Notes under the pieces: model-generated
The model's database searches: none
The model's input: the letters and a program-made list of their open reading frames with translations, nothing else
What the model was told of the DNA's origin: nothing
Program-made: the position numbers and the translations under genes
Part shown: positions 34,857-42,384 of the stretch, one piece after another
Numbering within the stretch: the first letter of the stretch is position 1
Layout of the letters: each line of letters begins with the position of its first letter
Source of the DNA: DASUSH01 sp036375215
GTDB lineage: Bacteria > Actinomycetota > Thermoleophilia > Solirubrobacterales > 70-9
Length of the DNA: 64,000 nucleotides
Direction: 5' to 3'
Assembly (NCBI GenBank): GCA_036375215.1
Contig: DASUSH010000094.1
Coordinates: 1-64,000, forward strand

Positions 34857-37328
34857 TCACTTGACGACGAGGTTGACGAGCTTGCCCGGGACGACGATCT
34901 CCTTGACCACCTCGCGGCCGTCGATGTGGGCCCGGACCTTCTCGCTGGCGTGCGCGATCCGGAGGAGCTCGTCCTCGCCGGCGTCGGAGCCGGCCTCGAT
35001 CTGGTCGCGGAGCTTGCCGTTCACCTGGACGACGAGGGTGAAGGTGTCGGTGGCGAGCAACGCGGGGTCGGCCTTCGGCCAGGGCTGCTCCCAGACGTGG
35101 CCGCCCTCGATCAGCTCCCAGACCTCCGCGCCGAGGTGGGGCGCGAACGGGAAGACGAGGGAGGCTGCCGTCGCGACCGCGAAGCGGAGGGCGGCGTCGC
35201 CGGCCGGGTCGCCGTAGAGCCCGCCCTTGAGGCGGTAGGCGTCGTTCACGAGCTCCATTACCGCGGCGATCGCGGTGTTGAACTGGAAGTCGCGGTGGAA
35301 GTCGGTGGTGACCTTGTCGATCGCCCAGTGCGCCTTGGCGAGCAGGTCGCGAGCGTCGCCGGCCGCCGCGCCGGGGGCGGCCGGCGAGGTGCGCTCGTCG
35401 ACCTCGACCGCGAGCCGCCAGAGGCGCGCGAGGAAGCGGTGGACCCCCTCGACGCCCTCGTCGGTCCAGTCGCCGCCGCGCTCGGGCGGGCCCATGAAGC
35501 AGATGAAGGCGCGGATCGCGTCGGCGCCGTAGCGGTCGACGAACTCGGCGGGGCTGATCGTGTTGCCTTTCGACTTCGACATCTTGGCGCCGTCGCGGGT
35601 GATCATGCCCTGGGTGAAGAGGCTCGCGAACGGCTCCTGGACGCCCAGCAGGTCCTGGTCCGCGAGCGCCTTGACGAAGAAGCGCGCGTACATCAGGTGG
35701 AGGATCGCGTGCTCGACGCCGCCGATGTACTGGTCGACCGGCATCCAGTGGTCGGCGACCTCGCGGTCCCACGGCGCCTCGGTGTTGCGCGGATCGAGGT
35801 AGCGCAGGAAGTACCAGGAGGAGTCGACGAAGGTGTCCATCGTGTCGGTCTCGCGATGCCCGGGGCCGCCGCAATGCGGGCACTCGACGTTGACCCAGTC
35901 CTCGACGGCGGCGAGGGGGCTCTTGCCCTTCGGCGCGTAGTCCTCAACCTCGGGCAGCTCGACGGGCAGCTGGTCGTCGGGGACGGCGACGCGGCCGCAG
36001 CGGTCGCAATGGACGATCGGGATCGGGCAGCCCCAGTAGCGCTGGCGGGAGAGGAGCCAGTCGCGCAGGCGGTAGTTGACCGCGGGGCGGCCGAGGCCCT
36101 TGGTCTCGAGCCACTCGACGATCTTCGTCTTCGCCTCCTCGGAAGGCAGGCCGTCGAACCCGACCGAGTTGACGAGCCGCCCCTCGCCCGTGTACGGCTC
36201 CTCCTGGTCGGCCTCCCCGCTCTCGACCACCGGGCGGATCTCGAGGTCGAAGGCCTTCGCGAAGGCGAGGTCGCGGTCGTCGTGGGCCGGGACCGCCATC
36301 AGCGCGCCCGTGCCGTATTCCATCAGCACGTAATCGGCGACGAACATCGGGATCTCCTCGCCGTTCACCGGGTTGACGACGGTGCGGCCGAGCGGGACGC
36401 CGGTCTTGGTGCGCTCGGCGTCGCCGCGGTCCGCGGCGGAGGCGCGGGCGACCTCATCGACGTAGCGGCGCACGTCCTCCTCGTGCTCGGTCCCGGCGGC
36501 GAGCCGGTCGAGGTCCGGGTGCTCGGGCGCGAGCACGAAGAAGGTGGCGCCGAAGAGGGTGTCCGGGCGGGTGGTGAAGACCGGGAAGTCGATCTGCGGG
36601 TCCGAGCAGCGGAAGATGACCTCGGCGCCCTCGGAGCGGCCGATCCAGTTGCGCTGCATCCGGACGACGTGGTCCGGCCAGGAGTCGAGGATCTCGAAGT
36701 CGGCCAGCAGGCGGTCGGCGTAGTCGGTGATCCGGAAGAACCACTGCTCGAGCCTGCGGGTCTCGACGAGGTGGCCGCAGCGCTCGCAGCGGCCGTCGAC
36801 GACCTGCTCGTTGGCGAGCACGGTGGCGTCGTTCGGACACCACTGAACGGGCGCCTCGTCGCGGTAGGCGAGGCCGCGCTCGAAGAGGCGCAGGAAGATC
36901 CACTGGGTCCAGCGGTAGTAGTCGGGGTGGTGGCTCGAGACCTCGCGGGACCAGTCGATCGAGATGCCCCAGCGGCGGAACTGCTCGCGGAAGTTGGCGA
37001 TCGACGCCTCGGTGGCGACCCGCGGGTGCTCCCCGGTCTTGATCGCGTTGTTCTCCGCCGGCAGGCCGAAGGCGTCGTAGCCCATGGGGTGGATCACCTG
37101 GTAGCCGTTGCGCCGCCGGAAGTGGGCGATCGCGTCGCCGACCGCGTAGCACTTGAGGTGGCCGACGTGCGGGTCGCCCGACGGGTAGGGCAGCATCTCG
37201 AGGACGTAGGCCTTGGGCTTCGTGCCGTCGAACCCGGGCTCGCCGGGGTTCGGCACCTCCCAGGTGCGCTCCTCCTCCCAGAGGTGGCGCCACTTGCGCT
37301 CGATCGCTTCGGGCTCGTATCCGGCCAT
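34857..37328 (-). CDS. leuS: Leucyl-tRNA synthetase
   Basis: From ATG 37328 (MAGYEPEAIERKWRHLWEE) the enzyme is 823 residues. The class I HIGH motif is HVGH (about residues 54-57) and the KMSKS motif is AKMSKSKGNTI. The CP1 editing domain is present (FTTRPDTLFGATF), with a zinc-type CERCGHLVETR. A ZN-1 like CPHCGGPGH follows later. The C-terminal anticodon region ends VNGKLRDQIEAGSDA, VVPGKLVNLVVK. A TAGACT box ends 10 nt before the ATG. No T-box leader is visible. Confidence 0.98.
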   Translation of the reverse strand: MAGYEPEAIERKWRHLWEEERTWEVPNPGEPGFDGTKPKAYVLEMLPYPSGDPHVGHLKCYAVGDAIAHFRRRNGYQVIHPMGYDAFGLPAENNAIKTGEHPRVATEASIANFREQFRRWGISIDWSREVSSHHPDYYRWTQWIFLRLFERGLAYRDEAPVQWCPNDATVLANEQVVDGRCERCGHLVETRRLEQWFFRITDYADRLLADFEILDSWPDHVVRMQRNWIGRSEGAEVIFRCSDPQIDFPVFTTRPDTLFGATFFVLAPEHPDLDRLAAGTEHEEDVRRYVDEVARASAADRGDAERTKTGVPLGRTVVNPVNGEEIPMFVADYVLMEYGTGALMAVPAHDDRDLAFAKAFDLEIRPVVESGEADQEEPYTGEGRLVNSVGFDGLPSEEAKTKIVEWLETKGLGRPAVNYRLRDWLLSRQRYWGCPIPIVHCDRCGRVAVPDDQLPVELPEVEDYAPKGKSPLAAVEDWVNVECPHCGGPGHRETDTMDTFVDSSWYFLRYLDPRNTEAPWDREVADHWMPVDQYIGGVEHAILHLMYARFFVKALADQDLLGVQEPFASLFTQGMITRDGAKMSKSKGNTISPAEFVDRYGADAIRAFICFMGPPERGGDWTDEGVEGVHRFLARLWRLAVEVDERTSPAAPGAAAGDARDLLAKAHWAIDKVTTDFHRDFQFNTAIAAVMELVNDAYRLKGGLYGDPAGDAALRFAVATAASLVFPFAPHLGAEVWELIEGGHVWEQPWPKADPALLATDTFTLVVQVNGKLRDQIEAGSDAGEDELLRIAHASEKVRAHIDGREVVKEIVVPGKLVNLVVK

Positions 37329-37338
37329 CGCGCGCCTG

Positions 37339-37344
37339 AGTCTA
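37339..37344 (-). promoter_or_regulatory. -10-like hexamer for leuS
   Basis: TAGACT on the minus strand lies 10 nt before the leuS ATG, giving a leaderless or very short-leader mRNA. The rest of the 163-bp gap to the divergent gene has a GC palindrome (37381-37397) and no other gene. Confidence 0.4.
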
Positions 37345-37456
37345 CGAGCGGGCATCGCGTCGACCGGTGCGGAGGCGAGCGCCGGCGCCGCGCCGGCGAG
37401 GGCGCGGGGGCGCTCTGCGGGTCCTCCCCCGGGACGGGCCCGCCGGGCCGGGGATT

Positions 37457-37485
37457 TAGACTCGGTGCCGGACGACGGAAGGAGG
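37457..37485 (+). promoter_or_regulatory. -10-like hexamer and strong ribosome binding site
   Basis: TAGACT (37457-37462) precedes a near-perfect SD sequence GGAAGGAGG (37477-37485), which sits 6 nt before the ATG at 37492. The SD decides the start of the small gene and is the strongest in the window. Confidence 0.55.
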
Positions 37486-37491
37486 CGTGAG

Positions 37492-37716
37492 ATGGCGCGA
37501 CTGATCAGGATGGACCGGACCGGGCACACGACGCTCGCCGAGTGGGCGCCGGGCGATCCAGCGGCCCGCGAGGCGGCCGTGGAGGCGTTCCGGCGCGAGC
37601 TCGACGCGGGGATGCTGGCCGCGGTGACCCGCGACGACGGGACCGCCGAGCAGGTGCGCGAGTTGCCCCTCGACGCGGACCTGGTCGTGCTGCGGCGGCC
37701 GATCGCCGGCGGATAG
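37492..37716 (+). CDS. Small conserved-looking protein of unknown function
   Basis: The 74-residue product starts MARLIRMDRTGHTTLAEW and ends LPLDADLVVLRRPIAGG. The middle has a helix (AAREAAVEAFRRELDAGMLAAV). There is no signal or membrane segment. The strong SD and a -10-like box upstream support that it is expressed. I do not recognise a named family. It lies alone between leuS and a small membrane protein gene. Confidence 0.7.
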   Translation: MARLIRMDRTGHTTLAEWAPGDPAAREAAVEAFRRELDAGMLAAVTRDDGTAEQVRELPLDADLVVLRRPIAGG

Positions 37717-37885
37717 TGGGCGGCCCGGGAGCCGGGAGCCGGCCATAGCCGACGCCGGATCGATCGCGAGCCGGGCGGGCGCGCCCGGCGGAGGTCAGCT
37801 CCACGAGGCCGTCGAGCTGCCCTGGCGGCGGCGTTTCGACCCGGGCGCGCTGCCCCGGCGGGAGCGGTTCTGGACCGCGTGGACG

Positions 37886-38449
37886 GTGTCCGTGGTGACG
37901 CCGTTCGTGGCGGCGGGCGGAGTGCTCGTCTGGCTCGAGCCGTGGACGTTCCCGGTCGCGCTGTGGAGCTGGGCGCACGCGTGGGCGATCCCGATGCTCT
38001 ACGGGCGGCGCGCCGGGCGGGCGCTGGTGCCGATCGGGAGCCCGCGCAGCGCGGCGCACGCCGACGCGGAGGCGGATCGGGTCGCGCTGGGGCTGCTCGG
38101 CGACCTGCTCGGCCATCGCGAGCGCGAGCTGATGGCGGCCACCGGGCTGGCGTTGCAACGCGGGGCGCTCGGGGTCTGGCTGCTCGGGGAGAAGGGGGCG
38201 CTGCTCGTGCGGCCCGGGGGGCGGCGCGTGGACTCGTGGTGCGTGCGGATCGCGGACCCGGGCGGGCTGCCGGCGGGCGACCGCGTGGCGCACCTGCTGC
38301 TCGCGCTGCGGGAGGACGAGGAGGGGTTCTGCACGATCGCCAACATGGACTTCTCGGGGGCGGCTTGGCGGGTGCGGCGGCACCTGCCCGAGCGGGCCCG
38401 GCCGGCGCTCGACGAGGGGCGGAGAGTCGCGCGCGGGGGCAGCGGGTAG
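37886..38449 (+). CDS. Unknown protein with N-terminal membrane hairpin
   Basis: The 187-residue product has two hydrophobic stretches at the N-terminus (VVTPFVAAGGVLVWL, FPVALWSWAHAWAIPMLYG), then a soluble part with repeated Arg/Gly/Leu (LLGDLLGHRERELMAATGLALQ, LGVWLLGEKGALLVRPGG, FCTIANMDFSGAAWRVRRHL). The frame stays open upstream to about 37742 and reads plausible protein (ELPWRRRFDPGALPRRERF), but no ATG, GTG or TTG is there. The start at the first GTG is therefore uncertain. It ends 9 bp before the AI-2E gene, whose SD it contains. Confidence 0.6.
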   Translation: MSVVTPFVAAGGVLVWLEPWTFPVALWSWAHAWAIPMLYGRRAGRALVPIGSPRSAAHADAEADRVALGLLGDLLGHRERELMAATGLALQRGALGVWLLGEKGALLVRPGGRRVDSWCVRIADPGGLPAGDRVAHLLLALREDEEGFCTIANMDFSGAAWRVRRHLPERARPALDEGRRVARGGSG

Positions 38450-38458
38450 GAGCTTGTC

Positions 38459-39589
38459 ATGGTGAACCCGGGGCGGGATCTGCGCGACACGGCGACGCCG
38501 TACAAGGTCGTCATCCTCGGGTTCGCGCTGCTCGCGGCCGGCCTGCTCTTCCGCGAGCTGGTGACGCTGATCGTCGCGATCCTGATGACGGTCCTGATCG
38601 CGATCCCGCTGGCCGCGACCGCGACGCGGCTCGAGCGCGTCGGGATCCCGCGTTTCCTCGGCGCGCTCGCCGGGCTCCTGATCGGCTTCGGGGTGCTGGC
38701 GGCGGTGTTCGCGCTGATCATCCCGCCGTTCGTCGACGAGGTCGAGCGGTTCGCGGACGAGGTGCCGACGATCGTGCAGGACCTCGAGCAGGACGTCGGC
38801 GGGCTGGTCGGGGACTCGGACGGCAGCGAGGTCCAGGACTTCATCCAGGGCTTCGTCGACGATCCGGGCAAGCTGATCGGGCCGGTGACGTCCCTGGGCA
38901 TCTCGGTGGCGGGGGTCCTGGGCGCGATCGCGCTGATGGTGATCACGGCCTACTACATGGCGGTGCGCCCCGAGCCGCTGGTGCGCTCGATCGCGTCGCT
39001 CTTCCCGCCGTCGCGCCGGCCCTGGGCGAACCACGTGATGGACCGGCTGCGCGACGCCTGGATCGGGTGGATGCAGGGGATGCTCGCCGACATGGTGATC
39101 ACGGGGGTGCTCGTCTACATCGGGCTCTCGGTGATCGGGCTGGATTTCGCGATCTTCTTCGCGGTCTTCTCGGCGGTGCTCGTGCTGATCCCGTACTTCG
39201 GCGCGATCATCGGGGCGATCCCGCCGGTGCTGTTCGCGCTCGCGGACTCGCCGCAGAAGGCGCTCCTGGCGCTCGCGATCTACGTGCTGATCCAGCAGAT
39301 CGAGGGCAACATCACGATCCCGCTGGTGATGGCGGACCGGGTCAGGCTGCACCCGGCGGCGGTCGCGATCGGGGTGGTGATCGTCGGCCAGCTCTTCGGC
39401 TTCATCGGGCTGTTCGTGGCCGTGCCCCTGCTCTCGCTGATCATCATCCTGGTCGACGAGCTGTGGGTGAAGCAGGTGGAGGCCGGGGACATGCGGGCGG
39501 CGAGCGAGGGCGAGGCGCGCGAGAAGCTGGCCGAGGCGGAGCCGGAACCCGACTCGGAGCTCGAGGTCGTGCGCAGCCGATCCAGCTAG
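38459..39589 (+). CDS. AI-2E family transporter (UPF0118)
   Basis: This 376-residue protein has about seven membrane segments in the typical arrangement: two near the N-terminus, a soluble stretch (about residues 95-145), then the conserved C-terminal half with MQGMLADMVITGVLVYIGL, LIPYFGAIIGAIPPVLFAL, QQIEGNITIPLVMADRVRLHP. The family includes TqsA and YtrP-like permeases; substrates are uncertain, including AI-2 or Na+/Li+. An SD (TAGGAG) precedes the ATG. It converges with the beta-helix protein gene. Confidence 0.9.
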   Translation: MVNPGRDLRDTATPYKVVILGFALLAAGLLFRELVTLIVAILMTVLIAIPLAATATRLERVGIPRFLGALAGLLIGFGVLAAVFALIIPPFVDEVERFADEVPTIVQDLEQDVGGLVGDSDGSEVQDFIQGFVDDPGKLIGPVTSLGISVAGVLGAIALMVITAYYMAVRPEPLVRSIASLFPPSRRPWANHVMDRLRDAWIGWMQGMLADMVITGVLVYIGLSVIGLDFAIFFAVFSAVLVLIPYFGAIIGAIPPVLFALADSPQKALLALAIYVLIQQIEGNITIPLVMADRVRLHPAAVAIGVVIVGQLFGFIGLFVAVPLLSLIIILVDELWVKQVEAGDMRAASEGEAREKLAEAEPEPDSELEVVRSRSS

Positions 39590-39599
39590 GCGGGCCGCG

Positions 39600-41639
39600 T
39601 CAGCGGCGGCGGACGCGCTCGCAGTTCGAGGCGACGCTCGTGCGGCGCTTGGTCAGGACGAGGTCGAAGCCCTTTCCGCAGGTGATCACGTTGCGTCCGT
39701 GGAGGTCCTGGATGCGGTCGTCGCCGTCGCCGCCGTGAAGCCGGTCGGCGCCGCGGCCGCCGGCGAGGCGGTCCTCGCCGCGGTTCCCGCAGATCCAATC
39801 GTCGCCGTGGAGCCCGTGGACGTCGTTGGGGTCGACCGTGCCGGCGATGACGTCGGCGCGGTTCGTGCCGCGGGTGAGGGGACCGGCGATGATCGTCGCG
39901 TCGAGGCCGTCGCAGGTCGGCTCGCCGGAGGTTCCGCGCTGCAGCTCGTAGGCGCCGATGTCGGTGCCGTCGCCGCCGGGCGGACGGGGGCGGCCGAAGG
40001 AGACGGGGCGCGTCGAGCCGCGCTGGTCGGTGGTGAAGCCGAGGCTCGTCCCCTGGTCGATCGCGGGGCTCGAGGCCGGCAGGGCGCGCGTGCGCGTGGG
40101 GCCGCCGTTGTCCTTCAGGTCGGCGAGCATGGGGTTGGTGGCGGTGAGGTCGGTCGGCTTCGAGAAGCCGCAGCTCGACCCGTCGTCGAGGTTGAAGCCA
40201 TCCGAGGTGATCGTGCGGTTGCCGCAGCTCGGCGGGCCGCCGAGCGGGTTCGCGACGAGCGTGTTGGCCAGGCGGAACGTGGCGTCGGTGTTGGCGAGGT
40301 TCGCTCCGGCGGTCGCGGTCACCGCGGTCGCCTCGTTGTCGGCGATCGTGGACGCGGCAATCCGGGCGCGGCTGCCGTCGCGGTTGTCGATGCCGCCGCC
40401 GACCGCGGCGCTGTTGCCGCTCAGGGTGAGGAGCTGGGCGAAGAGGTCGGAGTCGCCGGCGCTGGAGAGGCCGCCGCCGGCAATGACGGAGGTGTCGGGA
40501 TCGTGGCGGTCGCCACCGCGGACCGTGTTGCTTCTGACCGTGCTCGACTGGAGGAACACGACGCCGGTGCCGCGCAGCCCGCCGCCGAACGCCGTCTGGC
40601 CGCGCTTCTCGTTGTGGTCGCCGGCGCCGCCGCGCACCGCGTTGTCGCTGATCGTGGAGTCGACGATCTCGGCGCCGTTCGCGAGGATGCCGCCGCCGGC
40701 GGCGTTGCCGCCCCAGGGGCCGGGGCCGCCGCGGGCGGTGTTCGCGTCGAGGGACGTGCCGGTGATCGAGACCTCCTGGTCCGAGACCGAGGCGATGCCC
40801 CCGCCGTTCCCCTCACCGCCCCGGCGCCCGCGGCTGTCGCCGTACCGGTCGTTGCCGCCCTCGCCGCCGGCCGCCTGGCCGCCCGCTACGCGGCTGTCGA
40901 TGATCGTCAGGGCGCCCTGGTTCCAGATGCCGCCGCCCCAGCCCGTGCCGCCCTCGCCCGCGTGGCCGCCGAGGATGCAGCGGGCCGGCGCGTCGCCGCC
41001 GAACCCGCCCTGGGCGGTGTTGCCGGCCACGAGGGTGTGACTCAGGGCGAGGCTGGCGCCGGGGCCGTTGAAGATGCCGCCGCCGAATGCGTTGCCACCG
41101 GACCCGCCCGAGTCACCGCACACACCGTTGCCGCCGCTGCCGGCGAGTGCGAGGCCGCCGCTCACCTGCACGGAGTCGAGGGAAAGCGTGCCGAGGTTGT
41201 AGATGACGCCGCCCCCGATCGAGCCGCCGTTCTGGGCGGTGCTCCCTGAAGGACCGTAGGCGGTGCCGTTGGCGATCGTGAGGTTCGAGATTCGGGCGCT
41301 GCCGCGCGGCTGGCCCGCGATGTTGAAGACCCGGATGTTGTTGTTCCCGGAGATCGTCAGGGCCTGGACGCCGGGCCCCTGGATCTCCATGTCGCTCTGG
41401 ACCGAGAGCTCGCCCTGGGCGAGCTTGATCGTGCCGGTGACACCGGTGTCGAAGACGATGGTGTCGTGGGCCGGGTGGGCGTTGGCCTGGATCATGGCCT
41501 GGCGCAGCGACCCGGGGCCGGGATCGTTGGTGTTGCTGACGTGGAAGGTGTCGGCGGCAGCCGGAACAGCCGCGCAGAGCGACGCCAGGACCGCGATGGT
41601 CCCCGCTCCGACCAACCTGTGGCGAATCATCCGTGACAA
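39600..41639 (-). CDS. Secreted beta-helix protein with RTX-type C-terminal repeats
   Basis: The 679-residue protein has a signal peptide (TIAVLASLCAAVPAAA) and then the DTFHVSNTNDPGPGSLRQAM motif of choice-of-anchor Q/right-handed beta-helix proteins. Gly/Asn-rich helix rungs run from about 60 to 560. The C-terminus has RTX-like units (GLHGDDWICGNRGEDRL, GGRGADRLHGGDGDDRI) and two Cys in ITCGKGFDLV and SNCERVRRR. It is probably a cell-surface or polysaccharide-binding protein. TTG 41639 is taken as start; ATG at 41630 is an alternative. Both promoter boxes are present upstream. Confidence 0.88.
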   Translation of the reverse strand: MSRMIRHRLVGAGTIAVLASLCAAVPAAADTFHVSNTNDPGPGSLRQAMIQANAHPAHDTIVFDTGVTGTIKLAQGELSVQSDMEIQGPGVQALTISGNNNIRVFNIAGQPRGSARISNLTIANGTAYGPSGSTAQNGGSIGGGVIYNLGTLSLDSVQVSGGLALAGSGGNGVCGDSGGSGGNAFGGGIFNGPGASLALSHTLVAGNTAQGGFGGDAPARCILGGHAGEGGTGWGGGIWNQGALTIIDSRVAGGQAAGGEGGNDRYGDSRGRRGGEGNGGGIASVSDQEVSITGTSLDANTARGGPGPWGGNAAGGGILANGAEIVDSTISDNAVRGGAGDHNEKRGQTAFGGGLRGTGVVFLQSSTVRSNTVRGGDRHDPDTSVIAGGGLSSAGDSDLFAQLLTLSGNSAAVGGGIDNRDGSRARIAASTIADNEATAVTATAGANLANTDATFRLANTLVANPLGGPPSCGNRTITSDGFNLDDGSSCGFSKPTDLTATNPMLADLKDNGGPTRTRALPASSPAIDQGTSLGFTTDQRGSTRPVSFGRPRPPGGDGTDIGAYELQRGTSGEPTCDGLDATIIAGPLTRGTNRADVIAGTVDPNDVHGLHGDDWICGNRGEDRLAGGRGADRLHGGDGDDRIQDLHGRNVITCGKGFDLVLTKRRTSVASNCERVRRR

Positions 41640-41671
41640 CGCTTCGGTCGTACCTCCCTGTACCCGCGGCG

Positions 41672-41700
41672 AGCGTACCGGATTACGTACCGTTTGTCAC
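41672..41700 (-). promoter_or_regulatory. Promoter of the beta-helix protein gene
   Basis: On the minus strand GTGACA (-35) is separated by 17 bp from TACGCT (-10), the best sigma-70-like promoter in the window. It overlaps the last codons of the nuclease-tRNA-Phd frame. An SD-like GGGAGG follows about 12 nt before the TTG start. Confidence 0.6.
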
Positions 41701-42332
41701 GTATAGCCGGCGATGAGCCGAACGTACGGACGGCCGCGGCGGTTCACGCGGATCTCCTCGCCCGTGGCGGCGCGCTCCATGTACCAGCCGAAGCGGTTGC
41801 GGAACTCGTGGGCGCCTACGGTCGTCGGCGCGGGTTCGGGTGAAGTGGAGCTGGGGGGATTCGAACCCCCGACCTTGCGGCTGCCAGCCGCACGCTCTCC
41901 CAACTGAGCTACAGCCCCAGACAGGGTGAAATCGGCAGCGAAGTGTACCGCCGCGCGCTGGCGATTCTTGGGTGGAGAAAGTCGTAGCTGCACCGCGCTG
42001 AGGCCGTCGACCACATCCATCGGCAGGAAGAAGTTCCGATCGAGCTCATGGCTGTGAGCGACGAATGCGTCCACGTCATCCGCGCTGTACCGACGCCGGA
42101 CGTAGCCCTTCGGCGAATGCCAACTACTCACAAGCCCAACGACCAGAACGTCGCCTCGACGGTGCGCGGATTTGCATTGAATCTTCAGCAGGTCTCCCGA
42201 AAGCGAAAACACGAGGTCCGCCCGCGCGTGCTCGGACATGGGCTTGTAGACCTCGACCCCGAGCCGCATCGCCTCCAGGGCGATCGCCGTCTCGGCGACG
42301 CATCCGAGGTGGTTCGGCGTCTGGCTCGTCAC
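41697..42332 (-). CDS. Open frame: PD-(D/E)XK endonuclease-like domain, translated tRNA-Ala, Phd-like tail
   Basis: The 211-codon frame starts GTG at 42332. Residues 1-135 resemble the group-I-intron-type PD-(D/E)XK endonucleases (PDDEXK_5): AETAIALEAMRLGVEVYKP, ADLVFSLSGDLLKIQCK (acidic residue and Q-x-K) and RNFFLP. Residues about 139-163 (GAVAQLGERAAGSRKVGGS) are the in-frame translation of a complete tRNA-Ala gene. Residues 168-211 (VGAHEFRNRFGWYMERAA...) match Phd/YefM antitoxins. No stop separates the parts. The Phd-like part has no ATG or GTG of its own; the only in-frame start-type codon after the nuclease is a TTG in the tRNA D-arm. Whether a full-length protein is made is unknown. 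Confidence 0.7.
   Translation of the reverse strand: MTSQTPNHLGCVAETAIALEAMRLGVEVYKPMSEHARADLVFSLSGDLLKIQCKSAHRRGDVLVVGLVSSWHSPKGYVRRRYSADDVDAFVAHSHELDRNFFLPMDVVDGLSAVQLRLSPPKNRQRAAVHFAADFTLSGAVAQLGERAAGSRKVGGSNPPSSTSPEPAPTTVGAHEFRNRFGWYMERAATGEEIRVNRRGRPYVRLIAGYT
41846..41918 (-). tRNA. tRNA-Ala (anticodon GGC)
   Basis: The 73-nt cloverleaf on the minus strand has a complete 7-bp acceptor stem with the alanine identity pair G3:U70, a D arm (TAGCTCAGTTGGGAGAGC), an anticodon stem TGCGG/CCGCA with loop CTGGCAG (anticodon GGC, reads GCC), and the T arm GGGGGTTCGAATCCCCC. The discriminator is A73. The CCA end is not encoded (next bases CTT). The gene is intact, so it should be functional although it lies inside an open reading frame. 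Confidence 0.96.
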
Positions 42333-42345
42333 GAACGCATGTTCG
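42332..42345. promoter_or_regulatory. LexA-type (SOS box) palindrome at the start of the nuclease-tRNA frame
   Basis: CGAACGCATGTTCG fits the Gram-positive LexA consensus CGAAC-RNRY-GTTYG at every position. It touches the GTG start codon and lies in the 52-bp gap to the upstream gene. If functional, LexA would block transcription or elongation there. Confidence 0.5.
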
Positions 42346-42384
42346 CATGCAGGAATGCACGGATGTGCGACGGAACGTGCCGGT

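Noticed and set aside
37381..37397. GC palindrome GCCGGCGC/GCGCCGGC as a terminator.
   Set aside because: It lies upstream of two divergent genes, not at a gene end, and has no T-tract; such palindromes are expected at this base composition.
34926..37490. An 854-codon open frame on the plus strand opposite leuS, and similar long antisense frames (for example 50726-53317, 14191-16410, 54744-56711, 757-1839).
   Set aside because: They lie exactly opposite well-recognised genes, are made of Arg/Ala/Gly/Asp/Val repeats typical of GC-rich mirror frames, and carry no family motifs.
39600..41639. RTX toxin of a type I secretion system.
   Set aside because: The protein has a Sec signal peptide, beta-helix rungs and no adjacent ABC/MFP secretion genes.
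41700..41845. A separate antitoxin gene with its own start for the Phd-like tail.
   Set aside because: No ATG or GTG is in frame between the tRNA and the tail; only a TTG within the tRNA itself could serve, so it is described as part of the fused frame.
41846..41918. The tRNA could be a pseudogene because it lies in a coding frame.
   Set aside because: All stems pair fully, the G3:U70 identity pair, anticodon loop and T arm are intact.
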